Shown: piece after piece, positions 31,263 to 43,100 of the stretch
Position numbering within the stretch: the stretch's first letter is position 1
How the letters are laid out: each line of letters opens with the position of its first letter
NCBI GenBank assembly: GCA_030407315.1
Contig: JALQPE010002730.1
Span: 1-64,000, forward strand
Length of the DNA stretch: 64,000 bases
Reading direction: 5' to 3'
DNA from: Asparagopsis taxiformis
Lineage: Eukaryota > Rhodophyta > Florideophyceae > Bonnemaisoniales > Bonnemaisoniaceae
Position numbers and translations under genes: made by a program
The notes under the pieces: model-generated
Database searches by the model: none
Seen by the model: the letters and a program-made list of their open reading frames with translations, nothing else
Told to the model about the DNA's origin: nothing

Positions 31263-34200
31263 TGTTAGACTATAAAGAATGTTGTGCCTGCGCAGACACT
31301 AGAGTTGGCATGTCGCCTGGTTATATGAATATCCCAACATGGACTGAAGGTGGCAGTGGAGACGAGTTTATGGTCGCTGGAGAAGAAGTGGAGGGGAGGG
31401 GGATGAGAGTGGGAGAAATGTTTCGGTCGTTTTGCATTGTGCAGAAGCAGCAGATGCTTCCGTTGCGGGCGATTGAGAAACTGTGGGGGGTGAGGGATGG
31501 GCTGTGTGGGGTGAGGATGTTTTCACGGCACAGTCTTGTATCGCTTGTTAAAGATGAGTGCGGACTGGAGATAGGAGTGGTACTGCACGATTTGGTTCAC
31601 GACATGTGTGTTGAGCAGGCTTTGGGGAGCGAGGGCGTAGGATTTTGGCACAAGAGAGTAGTTGATGGATATGGAGCATCGATCCAGGCGAGTGGAAGCA
31701 GTAGAGATGGTGAAAGTAGTGGGATGAATGTGGGAAGTGGTAGTAGAGAAGTTGGATGGTGGAAGGTAGACAGCGATGACAAGTACATCGTTGATAATGT
31801 AGTACGGCACCTACTTGGTGCTGGAAAGGTTACCGAGGCCATGGGACTGCTCACCGACTATCGGTGGGTGGAGCGAACGAATGAAGACAATGACCGTGCT
31901 CCATTCCAGAAGGTTATTGCTGAACTGCGGCTGTTGCAATCGTATATAGTTGAACATGAGAAGACGACGATGGCCATGAAGGTGACAAGGGATATTGAAG
32001 TTATAGTCAAGGCGATGGTACTGTGCATGGTACCGTATTGCATGAAGAATCGGGACGAATGTCGATTCCAGTTGTTTGGACGATTGCGAGATGTGAAAAG
32101 CGAGAGCGGTATTGTAGAGCGGCTATTGAGTAGTATCGAACGGTATGGGCGTGTACCATGGGCCCGTGCAGGGCCTGGAGTGTTGACTGGTGGAGGAGGA
32201 ATGCTGAAACGTGTGCTAGACGTTGAGGAACATGGAGTGTGCATGTGTGTTGTCGCCGGAGAAGAGATGGTTGTGGGGGGAGGAAAGGGAAGGTGGGGGT
32301 ATACAATAGGCGGGATGGATCGAAGAAGATGTCGCTCGTCGGACTAGAAGAAGGGTGGGCAGTGGATGTGTACTATGACCGTTTGTCAAGAAGGATATAT
32401 TCGTGCAGTTCAAGAGGAAGGGTAGTAGTATGGGAGGAGTACAAGATGTGCTATTGTGTCCAGGCCGCAGAATTGCAAGAAGATGAGAAGATCGAGTGCA
32501 TGGAGGTATTACCGAAGCGAAGGAGAGCTGTTCTTGGTACTACCGAAGGACGACTGTTGGTGATGGACATGGAAGACGAGGGCAGAAGTGCTCAGAATGC
32601 ATTCCAAACTGTCGATGCGCATGACAGCTATGTGGCGTCGCTAGCGGCGGGGCCGAGTGAAGATGTTGTAGTGTCTGGATCGTGGGACGGAAGGATTCGG
32701 GTATGGGACGCGGAGAATTTCGCCGACACCGAAAATGAGTTGGAAGGGCACGAAGATTGGGTGAACAGTTTAGCGTTGAGCGGTGATGGGCGACTGCTGG
32801 CATCCGCATCGAATTATGGAAGTGTACGAATATTCGATTTGGAGAGACGCGAGCATCTATGGTCGTCTTCTACTGCTCATTATAGTTCGGTGAAATGTGT
32901 TTTGTTCAGCGAAGATGCAAGTTTGTTGTATTCTGGAGATTGGGACGGTACGATACATGTGTGGAAATTGAGCAGTGATGGTCAAAACGTGTCACTGTTG
33001 CGTACGCTCCGCCATTCGACAATGCGGGATATCAAAACGCTGTGCATTGGAGATGAGTCGGAATTGTTCGTGCTGAACGGAAGGCGAGTACATGTTTGGG
33101 ACGCGCGACATGTGCAGAACGGTGACAATCAAGTTGCTACATTTCTGCCCGACGTGGACATATTTGCGCTCTCTGCAGATGAGGCGATAATGTTGACAAG
33201 GAATTGGCGTTTGAAGTGTTTGGAGATACGTGACGTGTGTGACGTGTCGGAGTGTATCGATCGCGTTTTTTCAAGTATCGACATTTCAAATTATGGAATT
33301 CCGCCATTAGAATTCGCCGTGTCGAATGATCGAAAATATGCCGCTTTCCCGGAGAGTCGGTATTCTCATGTAGTGCATATCTATGACGCAAGCGAAGGAG
33401 TTCCGCTGCGCACACTGTCAGATGTGAAACAATCGGCGTTGGCTTCAATCGGCTATCAACGAGGAAACTCGGCATCAGATGGAGGGTTGGGAGATTCTGG
33501 TGGTTCAGCTAGATACAAGCCACATGTAAAAATTGATTCATTGCGGTTCAGCGCAGATGGGTCCACTATCTCTGTTGTCGCAAATGTTGGGATACGGGGA
33601 GAAGATGGTAAGATGACTTGGATGAAGAGCAAACGCATATGCTGGAATGTGTGTTCAGGAGCAATTCTGGACGAGCTACAAGTTGAAGGCGAGACGAATG
33701 CATCGAACAGCTCTGCCAGCTCGGGAACAAATGGTGGAGAGCAATCTTCGGCTCTCAGCGTCGACCGGGGCGGCGTGGTGAGGTGTGAGCATGACGGTAA
33801 ATGTTTCACCATAGCCACCCTGGAGGATTGGGTCAAATGTTGGCATTATTCCCACAACAAGGCTCGCCTGTGGTACGCGAGTAGGGATGGAGGTGTATTT
33901 CGCATTGATCTCATGACTGACAACAATCAACTCCAATTGTACGACAATCGCCCACCCCTCCCGCAACTGGATCCACCCCCATCAGAAGACGCTACCAAGC
34001 ACACAGACCGAGACAGGGACACTGAAGCAGAAGAGGTGTATGATGTCTTCATCAGTCATGTCGGCCCCGACAAGTGGACCATTGCAAAGCCCCTCTACGA
34101 TCTACTAGTTGCACTAGGCTTGAAAGTGTTTCTGGACACGGCCGAGCTGAAGCCAGGGCAGCACGCACCACAGAAGATGATCCATGCGATGCGGACCGCC

Positions 34201-34650
34201 AAGATTGCCGTGGTGATTCTGTCGCCGGAGTTTGCGGCGAGGAAATGGACGATGAGGGAACTAATGTGTTTCCTGGATCGATATAATGCGGGTGGGGAAC
34301 GGGGAGTGATTATCATTCCTGTTTTCTATCGATTGTCGCTAAATGAGTGCAAGGACCAAAAGTTGCTTGTTGGACTGAAGAACGATGCTGGCGAGAATGC
34401 ACTAGCAGCGGACGGCTTTCTAGAGCGGATTGGGAAAGGACACTACAAAATGGAGGAGATTATGGGCGCTCTACAGGCTGTGACTGTAATGACGGGGATT
34501 GAGAATAGAGGTAGGGTAACGAATGGGGGTAGTGCTGAAGAGGTCGCCGAGCGGAAGGAGTTTGTCGAGAGCATCGGGGATGCCGTTGAAAAGGCGAATA
34601 GGCGATTAGAGAGTGGACGAGCTGCTGGACCCAGCGGTTCGCAAGAGTGA

Positions 34651-37600
34651 GAGTTTAGGAGACCGCAGTTTAATAAATACAGAGTGATTCATGATGACTG
34701 TTAGTTGATTGCACGGCAGGGAACTGCGGTGACCAGCCAGCACTACTAAATTTTGCAGAACACGAGATACCCCGCCAGAGCATCGGCCAACGCGAGTACA
34801 GAATACCATGCAGATGTGTAGAAGATGGCACGTTCGATCTGGACGCAAGCGGTCGGCAGGGACAACAATATATTGACGCCGATCGCGACACTGTTGGTGC
34901 GCAGCACATGGAAGGTGTGCTTCTGCTTCTGTGCGCCGCAGCGGTGAGTGTTTGCAAGGCGACCATGATTTGCTTGATTCGCAGCGTCGCGAAGTGAGTG
35001 GTCTCGAGTAACGGAGGGAGGTTGATCGCACGCAAGTGATGTGAATGTTGCGACGGCTGAAACGACAGGATTTCAAGGCACGAAGAAGATATTTCAACTT
35101 GAGAACGATAGCTGAGGCACGGCTCGATTTCCGCGCGTCAAAACTTCGACATCGCACACGCTTTCCGATACCGTATGCAGCCAAGATTATTAGGACGAAA
35201 CTAGCCAAGTCGGATGCAATCAAAACGCATCGTGCGGCGGGGGCGACAGTGAACGTATGTGAAAAGTTGTGCGCCACCCCATGCGTCATTACCCAGCAGA
35301 TCACTGGCACGCGTTTGTCTTGTCGAAGATACAAGCGCATTGCAAGATCGCAACTGCGTTCCGGATCGCTCCTCAGGTATTGTTCTGCAACCCAGTTTTT
35401 CTATTCGCATTGGCAGGTTAATTTACCCGAAGGAATACATACTGCTATCCCCGGGTTGAGCCTGCGATAATTTTCAGCCAGCCCTGCAGTGAATACTGCG
35501 TCGTTCTCATCTCCGATTCCTTGTTACTTTTGATACTAAATTAATATCAAGCTCTGGAGCCAAGGCAGTATCATGATAGTGTGTGAGATGTCAAAAATTG
35601 TAAAAATTATAAAATTCTCATCCGCATGTCGGTCCCAAAACATCGATCATCGACTCGAAGCGACTGTGTGCACACACAATCGATTGCATTGTTGCGACTC
35701 ATAACTGATTCATCCCGACAATTCGCGTTCGATCGACACCTGCGTGCGCGTAGCACAGTCTGCTGTCGGTCGCAATGGCGCCAACCACCTGACCTGCTCT
35801 GAAACGCAGTTCATAGCCCCATATCGCGCATATCCCGCACGGCGTCGCGACAGCTTGGTTGTATCGCCGTATGACTTGAATGGATGCTTTGACAGAAGAT
35901 GATATGCGCATTGAAAGGCCATTTCCATACGTCCGTAGCGCTGTGTGCAGGCGTGATGTGCACAATGAAGCAACAGAAGCGGTGTTTGCACTGGCTGAAT
36001 GGCATGCGTTGGTGCGTTCGTAGGTGACATGTCCATCAATGCAGACCACTATGGTTGTGGAACCGTTTTCTGGCTCTGAATGTAGGTACGGGGTAGATAC
36101 AGTTTATGTTGGCAATCATCCCTCGCGTACGTCGCACATGAACGAGCGCAGTGAGCGAGGGGCTAGCGCACATCCCATCTTGCAAACATCGCTAGGGATG
36201 GGAGGAAGAAAAATGCATTGGGTGTGTCCACGGTTTGGGGACGGGTTGTGAGCAGCAGATATTGAATAGGGAAGGGTGTGATGATGGAGTAAGCGGATGC
36301 ACCTGATTAGTTGGTTACGTGGTTGTGTTGCACCGCAATGGAGCTGTACCTACATCGAGATGGGTAGAAGGGGTAGGGTGGCGAGGGTAGAAGCGATGGG
36401 GATGGGGTCCAGAGAGTGGGTGAGCGGCGATGAGACGGCCATGTAGTGTGTACGTACTGATGGCCATACGAGCATGCAACTGGGGTGTTGAAGAAGTTTA
36501 GGATGGACTGGAAGCTGTCGTCATTAACAGAGTGCTTGTGCTACGGTAGCTGTCATCATTACACATGGTTATGGATTGCACTTCAGTACCATCATGCGCA
36601 GTACTTGTATGGATACTGGGAAGAAATTGATGCTAGCGTAGTGTGAATGAACTATTCGTTCCCGAGGAACAACGATGCGTATATTAAGATTGCGCTGTTG
36701 GATCTATATAAACTAGCGCATGTGGAACAGACAATACAGCAGCAAGTGTTGCAGTGCAAACGCTGACAAACACATGTATCGGCACAATGACACCGACCGA
36801 CACACATGACCATCATGGTCACGTGACGCAATCGGCATCCGCCCTCACACGCCGTTGCAACAAATGTACCCAGCGCCTTGCTCATCTACTATCCGCACAT
36901 ACCACATGTTGCTGCGGACGCCGCGCGACGGGCGGATGGATGCACACACTTTTCGCCTGTTCACCGGTATCGCACATCCACTAGCAAGAAGTTCAACCAT
37001 CGCTCATAAACACTGCGCGAATCTCCGACCGTCACCACAACATTGCCAGCCGAGGTCCAGTCTGCAGCACGCTCATCGATCGCGCCCAGCGCCGACACGT
37101 GTCACATCAACGAAAGTGCGAATGGCCGATTGAAGCGTCGAGTGTCACGCCGAACAGTTCGACACTCCCTGGCCATCCAGTAGTGTATGTGTTGATCCCA
37201 GTGTCTCAGTTGATGCGCCTGTCGGGTGATCATACAGCATTACACCAATAGCGCCACAGTACCATACAAATTGTACCTCGACTGGACGCAGAACTGGCGG
37301 AGACCGGGATCAGTAGAAGCGCCTCCGGCGATTACACCAATACATTACTCATATTTCCACGCATCTCTACGCCGATTTTCGCTCACAGTCGCTCAAGTAA
37401 CTCACATGCACAACTCGCAATCTTGGTCATCGCGCAGACCACTGTCGATTTCCATCCGCCATGCTCCGACAAAGTCCACGCCATTTCCCATCCATGCCCC
37501 ATCCGGAGTGAACATCAATCCTCCGCCAACATCCCAACCACCCCATCATCGCCAGTTGCCTTTGGCCAGCGGCCCATACATCTTGCGAGGGCGAGTCTTC

Positions 37601-38119
37601 TCTACCTCATGTGTGCCACTTCATGTCTAACTTTTGATTGTTACGCACGTCGAACAAATTGATGCACCCAGAGTAGAAATGGGCATCTTGTCGAGCGCAC
37701 GTCGATTCGACCGAGTTGGTTCGACGCTTGCAGCTGCCATTTTCGAAGCTGTCTGCTGTAGCCCGCGCGTCGCCTTGCGTGTATGGAATGTGAACGAGTG
37801 TGTGTGAATTGCGAAACGTTGCGAGATGCGCTGTATAGACTGCCTCCACTTTGGCAGCCTCCATGCGAATTCACCAAATGCGCTTACCAGCCTCCTTGGG
37901 TCCACATCGAAAAGGTTGCACATTATTCTCGCAAGTCGAAATCCACTTATCATTTCGTCTTGCACATCTCACTGCATTTCGAAATATATTATCTGTGTCG
38001 CCCACCGCCATCATCACAGCTCGTCCGTTTCAATCGCAGCCCAATAAACTCCAACACCACGACTCCTACCTACATCTATAGTCACCCAGTTTCAATCTCA
38101 TCATCTTTTTACCATCATT
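34651..38119. repeat. NLR-flanking module, copy 2 (between the 3' ends of C and D)
   Basis: The left half (34651-36290) is a close copy of 21909-23430. The right half (about 36760-38119) matches the 3' flanks of E and F. The approximately 57-codon conserved frame lies at 35735-35902. A local run with no similarity occurs at about 36300-36700. No other gene is recognised. Confidence 0.7.
34672..34677 (+). terminator. Polyadenylation signal AATAAA of gene C
   Basis: AATAAA about 22 nt after the stop, in the stretch conserved with gene B. Confidence 0.65.
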
Positions 38120-41100
38120 CTACCGCGCACTACTAGGACCAGCAGCCCGTCCACTATTCTGACGATCCTTCGCCTCCACCACGGCGTCCCGGATCTTCTC
38201 AGCAAATTGCATTTGCCCCGCTTTCTCCTCTTCACTCTTTCCGTTCGTCACTTTCGCCTCGTTCTCGATACCAGTCACTCCCCTCAGCGACTGTAGTCCC
38301 TTCAGTACCTTCTTGTTCGTCAGCTCCTCCTGCTTCGACATCCACTTCAAAAACCCTTCAACCACAAACACATTCTCTCCCTTGTCGTTCACTGCACCGA
38401 ACAGCGAATTTTCGTTTCGGCAGTCATCTAGGGTCAATCGGTAGAACACCGGAATAATGATTATCTCTCTCTCCCCACCGGCACGGAACCGCTCCAAAAA
38501 GCACATCAGCTCCTTCAGCGTCCATTTCCGCGCAGCATACTCCGGCGACAGTATCACAACTGCAATCTTCGCTGTTCGCATCGCCTTGATCATCTTTTCG
38601 GGTGCATTCTCCCCGGGCCGCAGCTCTGCCCGGTCTAGAAACACCTTGAAACCGAGAGCGACGAGTAGGTTGTACAACGGCAATGCGATGGTGAACTTGT
38701 CGGTGCCGGCGTGGCTTATGAAGACGTCGTATACTTGATCTGGTTCGGAATCTGTGATTGTGTGCTGTGGTGGGGGTGGAAGTGAATGAGGTTTGAGGAG
38801 TGGAAGAGGGGGTGCGTTGCGTGGCGGGAGATGGGTGTTGTTAGTGATTAGATCGACATAGCACATACCCCTGTACACTGATGAGAATATTAATCGGAAT
38901 GTATCGGCGACGTAATGGGCTCCATACACATGATCCTCGACGGTGGCTATGGTGAAAGATGTTCGGCCGTGTTCGTACGTCACATTTCGTGGAAAACGGA
39001 AGAGATCTCCGTCAAACTGCGCATTGCAGACCAAGCGAGGGGTTGCTGTGCTACTCGTTGCGGTACCATCGGCGTCCAGATGTGTTTGGTCCATGATTTC
39101 TCCTGACGATACATTCCAAGACACAGACTTTGTCTCGACAATCGGTGGATTCCCGTCATATCGGTTCCAGTTCTGGTTCCGATTTGCGGCTGCGAAAGCT
39201 GAAATCACATTACCACCTGAACTGAACGACAGTATTCCAACATCTCGGTATGGATTAACTCCTGCCGTGCTACTCGAAGAATTCGATGCGTCATCCTGCT
39301 CATCGGGTGTCAACGAACACGCCCATTGCTCAAGATGAGACAGTGAATGCAAAACATTTCCGTTCAGCGCGTCAGCGATGTAAACAACACAACTGCGAAC
39401 AAAAGAATAGGCGACGAATTTCTGGTTGTTTGATACGGCCAGAGAATATGGAAAACCAACCTCTGCGTGATTACGCCGGTGGAATTTGAAACTGGAAATG
39501 ACGCGATCGATGCGCTCCGACACGTCACACACGTTGCGTATCTCCATCTGTCTGGGCTGGTGATTCCACGTCAACATTGTTGTCCCATTCTCAGAAACTC
39601 GAAATCTCAACCCGTGCGGAAGAAATGTGTCGTCCGGATTGTCACTGCTGCCCGATGGTCGCGCATCCCAAACTTGTACTCGACCGCCACTCAACAAGAA
39701 CAGTTCCGGGCCGTCTCCCAGACCGATCGATTTGACATCAAAAGTTGGAATGGGGAGAGTGTGCGCCAGTGACACGTCACGACCACCGTTCATCACCCGC
39801 CATACGCTCGTTTCGTAAGTGCCCACAGCATACAGCAGACGCCCATCGGCACTGAACAGTACGTTTTCCTCTTCTTCGAAATAGTTGGGAGGTGATGTCC
39901 TTAGCTCCTCGCCACTCTGCATGTCCCAAAAACGAACGCCTTCATTCTCCGACGCCGAGGCCAGTAGTCTCCCATCAGCGCTCAATGCCACGCTGGGCCC
40001 CCATTCTAGGTCCCCCTTCAACACAGTGCCGCTGTCGTAGAAGCTTTTCGTATCCCATGCACGAATCGTGTTGTACCACGATAAAGATGCAGACACCATC
40101 ATAGTTTCGCTTCCACCGATTGCCAGCGAAGTCACTCCATCAGAATCCGTGGCGACAGTTCGAACTATTCTTCCGCTCGTTGCATCCATCACCAGTAGTC
40201 GCCCTTTACTGGTCCCTAGAACCACTTTCTTCGACGACGGTAACACTTGCATACACCAGATCTTCTCTTCTTCGTCTTCTACTTCTGCATGCATCGATCG
40301 CAACTTGTGCTCCTCTTTCCAGATTGTCACTTGTCCTCTCCGATTGCATGAATACATCAACCCCGAAATGCGGTCGAAAAACACGCCCACGATAGCACTA
40401 TCTTCGTCTCCAGTCAGCGTCCTCTTCACCCTCCCATCTCGACCATCCAACACCCACACCTCCCCCCTCCGCCCTCCCACAATCACTTCTTCCCCTCCCC
40501 CACTCACACACATGCATTCTCCATATCCCTCCACCTCCAGTACACGTCGCAACAAGCTCTTCCCACTCGTCAACACCCCAGGCCCACAACGAGCCCAAGG
40601 CCGCTCCGCATATCTCTCAATACTACACACTATTCGCTCTACTACCCCACTCTCGCTCACAACATCGCGCAATCGTCCAAATAGTTGAAACGTACATTCT
40701 TCTCGGTTCTTCATACAGTACGGTATCATACAAAGCTCCATTACCCTTGTGACAATGTACAAATCGCGGGCTATTCTTCTTCCAATTTCTGTCTTATCTT
40801 CTTCTAAATACCTTCGTACCAGTTCCAGCTCGCCGATGACCTTTTGGAACGGTGCTCGCTCTTTATCCTTATTCATCTTCTCGGTCCATCGATAATCCGT
40901 CAACAACTTCAGCGTCGCACTCACCCGCCCAGCTCCGAGCAGGTGTCGTACCACGTTGTCGCTCATGTACTTCTCTGTCTCCTTCAGTTTCCACCATTCA
41001 TCTTCACTCTCGGTGCTCTCTCCTTCATTCTTTGCACAATCTCCAGCAGCTCCTTGACTTGTCCGTAGTGATCCCCGGTATCCATCCACGAGCCGGCAAT

Positions 41101-42490
41101 GCCAACCTCGTACTCCCTCCTTCCCTCCTGCCATTTCTACACACACATCGTGAACAAGATCATGGAGTCGGATCCCCCTCACTAACCCTCCCTCATCTTC
41201 ATCCAGTGATACCAGACTGTGTCTCCAAAACATCCTCACCCTTGCGAGCGCATCTTCTACGCCCCATATCTTCTCGATCACACACAATGGAATACACGTC
41301 CGCTTTTCCACTACGCAAAACGACCGAAACATCTCCCCCATCGTCATGCTCTTCCCCTTCCACCCTCTCTCCAGCGACTCCAGACTCGTCTGGATAGCTG
41401 CACCCACCCCCACATGCCTACTCCCACTTTCTGGATCACGCAGTTCCGCATTGCTCCGCTTCACGCTCTCCCAGTATTGCACAATCCCATTCGGCCCACT
41501 CACATCTCCGCATCGACCAATCACTTCTTGCATCCCAGACCCTGCAACACTCAGTGCCAGTGGTAGTCCTGCACAGAGGTCAACTATCTTATCTAGTGCA
41601 CCACGGTTGGGTGATGACCACGACGAAAGCCTGGTACAGTCGATCCCAGAATACCCACACAGAATCTCGATGCATGTTTCCCTACGCACATCTCCAGGAC
41701 TCACTGCAATTGACACATCATGCGTCGGTACACGACCTATCGCCTCATTCCGAGTCGACATCAGCACCGTGCAACTTCCTCCATCCATTTCCTGGACACC
41801 TTTGCAGGTAATGTCTACCAACTTGTAGACAATGGAATCGAGATCCCACATGTCGTCAAAGATGAGGAGAAAGCGCTTCGAACCGAGTAGGTCAACCAGT
41901 TTTTCCATCATGTTGACATGAGTGTTGTCCTTTGCGGTGAGTTCAGCGAATTTGGGGAGGAAATCTGGGAATGCGTCGGTCACGATCTGCTCCAGTTGGT
42001 CAAACAGCCTCTGTACTTTGGCGTCGTGACCGAGTTCAATGAACCACACGCCGTCCGGGAACCTTTGCCAAACATCTGCATGTCTACCGAGGGCGCGCAG
42101 GATGGTGGTTTTTCCTGCGCCACCCATGCCGACGAGAGCTATGGCGTTATTGTTTGGGTCATCGGACAGGAGTGCGTGCTTGGCCTTGCTTTCTGGAGTG
42201 AGTGAATCATCAGAGAAGTCGAGAACAATCTGGCGGGAGTTTCGGGGGACGTAGAAGACAGCGGGCTGTGGGGTACGTGATGGTTGGGCGGGAGACAATG
42301 TGGGAGTGGAGTGGGGAAGCGGGTGAGATGGCTGGGACACTGGATGAAGTGAGGAAGATGGTGGGGATTGTGTCAGTGGATGGGACTCGATGGGCGCAGA
42401 ACCAGCTACGGCGGGAGAAGTAGAAGTCGTTTGATGGGCGTGGTCAGATGCAGGGACAGGATGGTCTGGTTGAGAGAAGGAATGACCCAT
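38120..42490 (-). CDS. NLR gene D: intact NB-ARC-WD40-TIR protein
   Basis: 1456 residues, the only undamaged member here. A Pro/Ser-rich N-terminus (1-75) leads to FYVPRNSRQIVLDFS; then NB-ARC with P-loop GMGGAGKTT (about 121), LLIFDDMWD (about 207), STRNEAIGRVPTHDV (about 243), GLPLALSVAG (about 307) and an MHD-like LHDLVHDV (about 442). The hinge RHLLGAG and a helical linker with PYCMKNREECTFQLFGRLRD follow. The WD40 region spans about 650-1210. The C-terminal TIR starts near 1250 (VYDVFISHAGTDKF), with DRAELRPGENAPE, WTLKELM carrying the glutamate (about 1326) equivalent to the catalytic residue of TIR NADases, and IIIPVFYRLT. By family knowledge it would be an Apaf-1-like ATP-driven oligomer that activates TIR NAD cleavage. 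TIR at the C-terminus is the reverse of plant TIR-NLRs. It converges on gene C and is the first of three tandem copies. Confidence 0.93.
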   Translation of the reverse strand: MGHSFSQPDHPVPASDHAHQTTSTSPAVAGSAPIESHPLTQSPPSSSLHPVSQPSHPLPHSTPTLSPAQPSRTPQPAVFYVPRNSRQIVLDFSDDSLTPESKAKHALLSDDPNNNAIALVGMGGAGKTTILRALGRHADVWQRFPDGVWFIELGHDAKVQRLFDQLEQIVTDAFPDFLPKFAELTAKDNTHVNMMEKLVDLLGSKRFLLIFDDMWDLDSIVYKLVDITCKGVQEMDGGSCTVLMSTRNEAIGRVPTHDVSIAVSPGDVRRETCIEILCGYSGIDCTRLSSWSSPNRGALDKIVDLCAGLPLALSVAGSGMQEVIGRCGDVSGPNGIVQYWESVKRSNAELRDPESGSRHVGVGAAIQTSLESLERGWKGKSMTMGEMFRSFCVVEKRTCIPLCVIEKIWGVEDALARVRMFWRHSLVSLDEDEGGLVRGIRLHDLVHDVCVEMAGGKEGVRGWHCRLVDGYRGSLRTSQGAAGDCAKNEGESTESEDEWWKLKETEKYMSDNVVRHLLGAGRVSATLKLLTDYRWTEKMNKDKERAPFQKVIGELELVRRYLEEDKTEIGRRIARDLYIVTRVMELCMIPYCMKNREECTFQLFGRLRDVVSESGVVERIVCSIERYAERPWARCGPGVLTSGKSLLRRVLEVEGYGECMCVSGGGEEVIVGGRRGEVWVLDGRDGRVKRTLTGDEDSAIVGVFFDRISGLMYSCNRRGQVTIWKEEHKLRSMHAEVEDEEEKIWCMQVLPSSKKVVLGTSKGRLLVMDATSGRIVRTVATDSDGVTSLAIGGSETMMVSASLSWYNTIRAWDTKSFYDSGTVLKGDLEWGPSVALSADGRLLASASENEGVRFWDMQSGEELRTSPPNYFEEEENVLFSADGRLLYAVGTYETSVWRVMNGGRDVSLAHTLPIPTFDVKSIGLGDGPELFLLSGGRVQVWDARPSGSSDNPDDTFLPHGLRFRVSENGTTMLTWNHQPRQMEIRNVCDVSERIDRVISSFKFHRRNHAEVGFPYSLAVSNNQKFVAYSFVRSCVVYIADALNGNVLHSLSHLEQWACSLTPDEQDDASNSSSSTAGVNPYRDVGILSFSSGGNVISAFAAANRNQNWNRYDGNPPIVETKSVSWNVSSGEIMDQTHLDADGTATSSTATPRLVCNAQFDGDLFRFPRNVTYEHGRTSFTIATVEDHVYGAHYVADTFRLIFSSVYRGMCYVDLITNNTHLPPRNAPPLPLLKPHSLPPPPQHTITDSEPDQVYDVFISHAGTDKFTIALPLYNLLVALGFKVFLDRAELRPGENAPEKMIKAMRTAKIAVVILSPEYAARKWTLKELMCFLERFRAGGEREIIIIPVFYRLTLDDCRNENSLFGAVNDKGENVFVVEGFLKWMSKQEELTNKKVLKGLQSLRGVTGIENEAKVTNGKSEEEKAGQMQFAEKIRDAVVEAKDRQNSGRAAGPSSAR

Positions 42491-43100
42491 GATACTAGAA
42501 GTGTGCGCGGAGGGAAGACAGAGGAGATTGTTAGTCGGCGAGCTGAATGGTACGGACGGAGAGGCGAGGATGGATGAGGTGAGCGGTGGGTGTATGGACG
42601 GTACGAGGGGGGAAGAGTTGCGAGTCGAGAAGTGGAGGAGTGGTGTGCGCTGTGTGCTGTGATGATCTGAGGTAGGGCGTTACGCGGTGTTGGTGCGAGG
42701 GTGGTATGGAGAGCAAAGTAACAGAACTGAAGAGGATGGATTGATACGAATAGGTGAGGCTACTAGTGGGGAGAAGAATGTCAGTTGGCGAGGTGAATGG
42801 TACGGATGGGGCGGCAACGATCGAGAAGGTGATGGGCGGTGGGCGTATGGACGGTTCGAGCGCGGAAGAATTGTGAGTTCAGAAGTGGAAGAGTGGTGCG
42901 TGGTATGGGATGTGGTGCTGGTGAGATGCGGTGCGGTGTTGGGCTGCGCGGGGTGGATGCGAGTGTCGTGTGCTGCGCGAAGAAACGGAGTTCAGGTAGA
43001 TGGATCGATAGGAACAGTTTATTCGGCAAGTTGCGAGACGGGGAACGGGGTCGCGCCTCGCTGTAATCGAATATACACCTGTACACGAGGGAGGAGGCGT
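42491..43100 (-). promoter_or_regulatory. 5' flank of gene D with two imperfect tandem blocks
   Basis: Two related blocks of about 240 bp (starting near 42532 and 42778) share TGAATGGTACGGA, GTATGGACGGT and GAGTTGCGAGT-like words. The same pair precedes gene E. The region probably holds the promoter and leader, but no TATA box or start signal is evident. Confidence 0.45.

Larger units (their letters stand above)
30905..31339 (-). mobile_element. TRIM-like non-autonomous copia-type retroelement inserted in gene C
   Basis: 435 bp bounded by direct repeats: 77 bp at 31263-31339, and the same sequence with a 51-bp internal extra at 30905-31032. Outer ends are TGTTAG...CAACA, and a perfect 5-bp target duplication TGGAC flanks it (30900-30904 and 31340-31344). 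Read on the minus strand, a primer-binding-site-like sequence follows the 5' LTR at once, and a purine-rich tract precedes the 3' LTR. It has no coding capacity. The structure matches the TRIM class; the copia affinity is inferred from the primer-binding site. Confidence 0.85.
29558..34650 (+). pseudogene. NLR gene C: NB-ARC-WD40-TIR gene with LTR-element insertion and frameshifts
   Basis: Without its lesions this is a full family member. The N-terminal region resembles that of B but has lost the ATG (GCTAGAACAA where B has GCCATGAGCAA) and carries an early stop. An ATG at 29914 opens a frame with FYVPPNARQVLDFS, P-loop GMGGVGKTT (about 30185), LLMFDDVWD, STRNEAIGRVPTHDV and GLPLALSVAG. A 435-bp element splits it at 30905. 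After it come MRVGEMFRSFCIV, an MHD-like LHDLVHDM, and RHLLGAG. G-rich tracts near 31400 and 32277 each shift the frame. The last open stretch (32239-34650, 803 codons) holds the complete WD40 region and an intact TIR (VYDVFISHVGPDKW from about 34037; WTMRELM; IIIPVFYRLS; tail AAGPSGSQE). The NB-ARC half is D/E-like while the WD40-TIR half is A/B-like. Confidence 0.88.

Noticed and set aside
39892..42577. Long plus-strand frames opposite genes D, E and F (up to 350 codons)
   Set aside because: They are antisense shadows of the NLR coding sequence.
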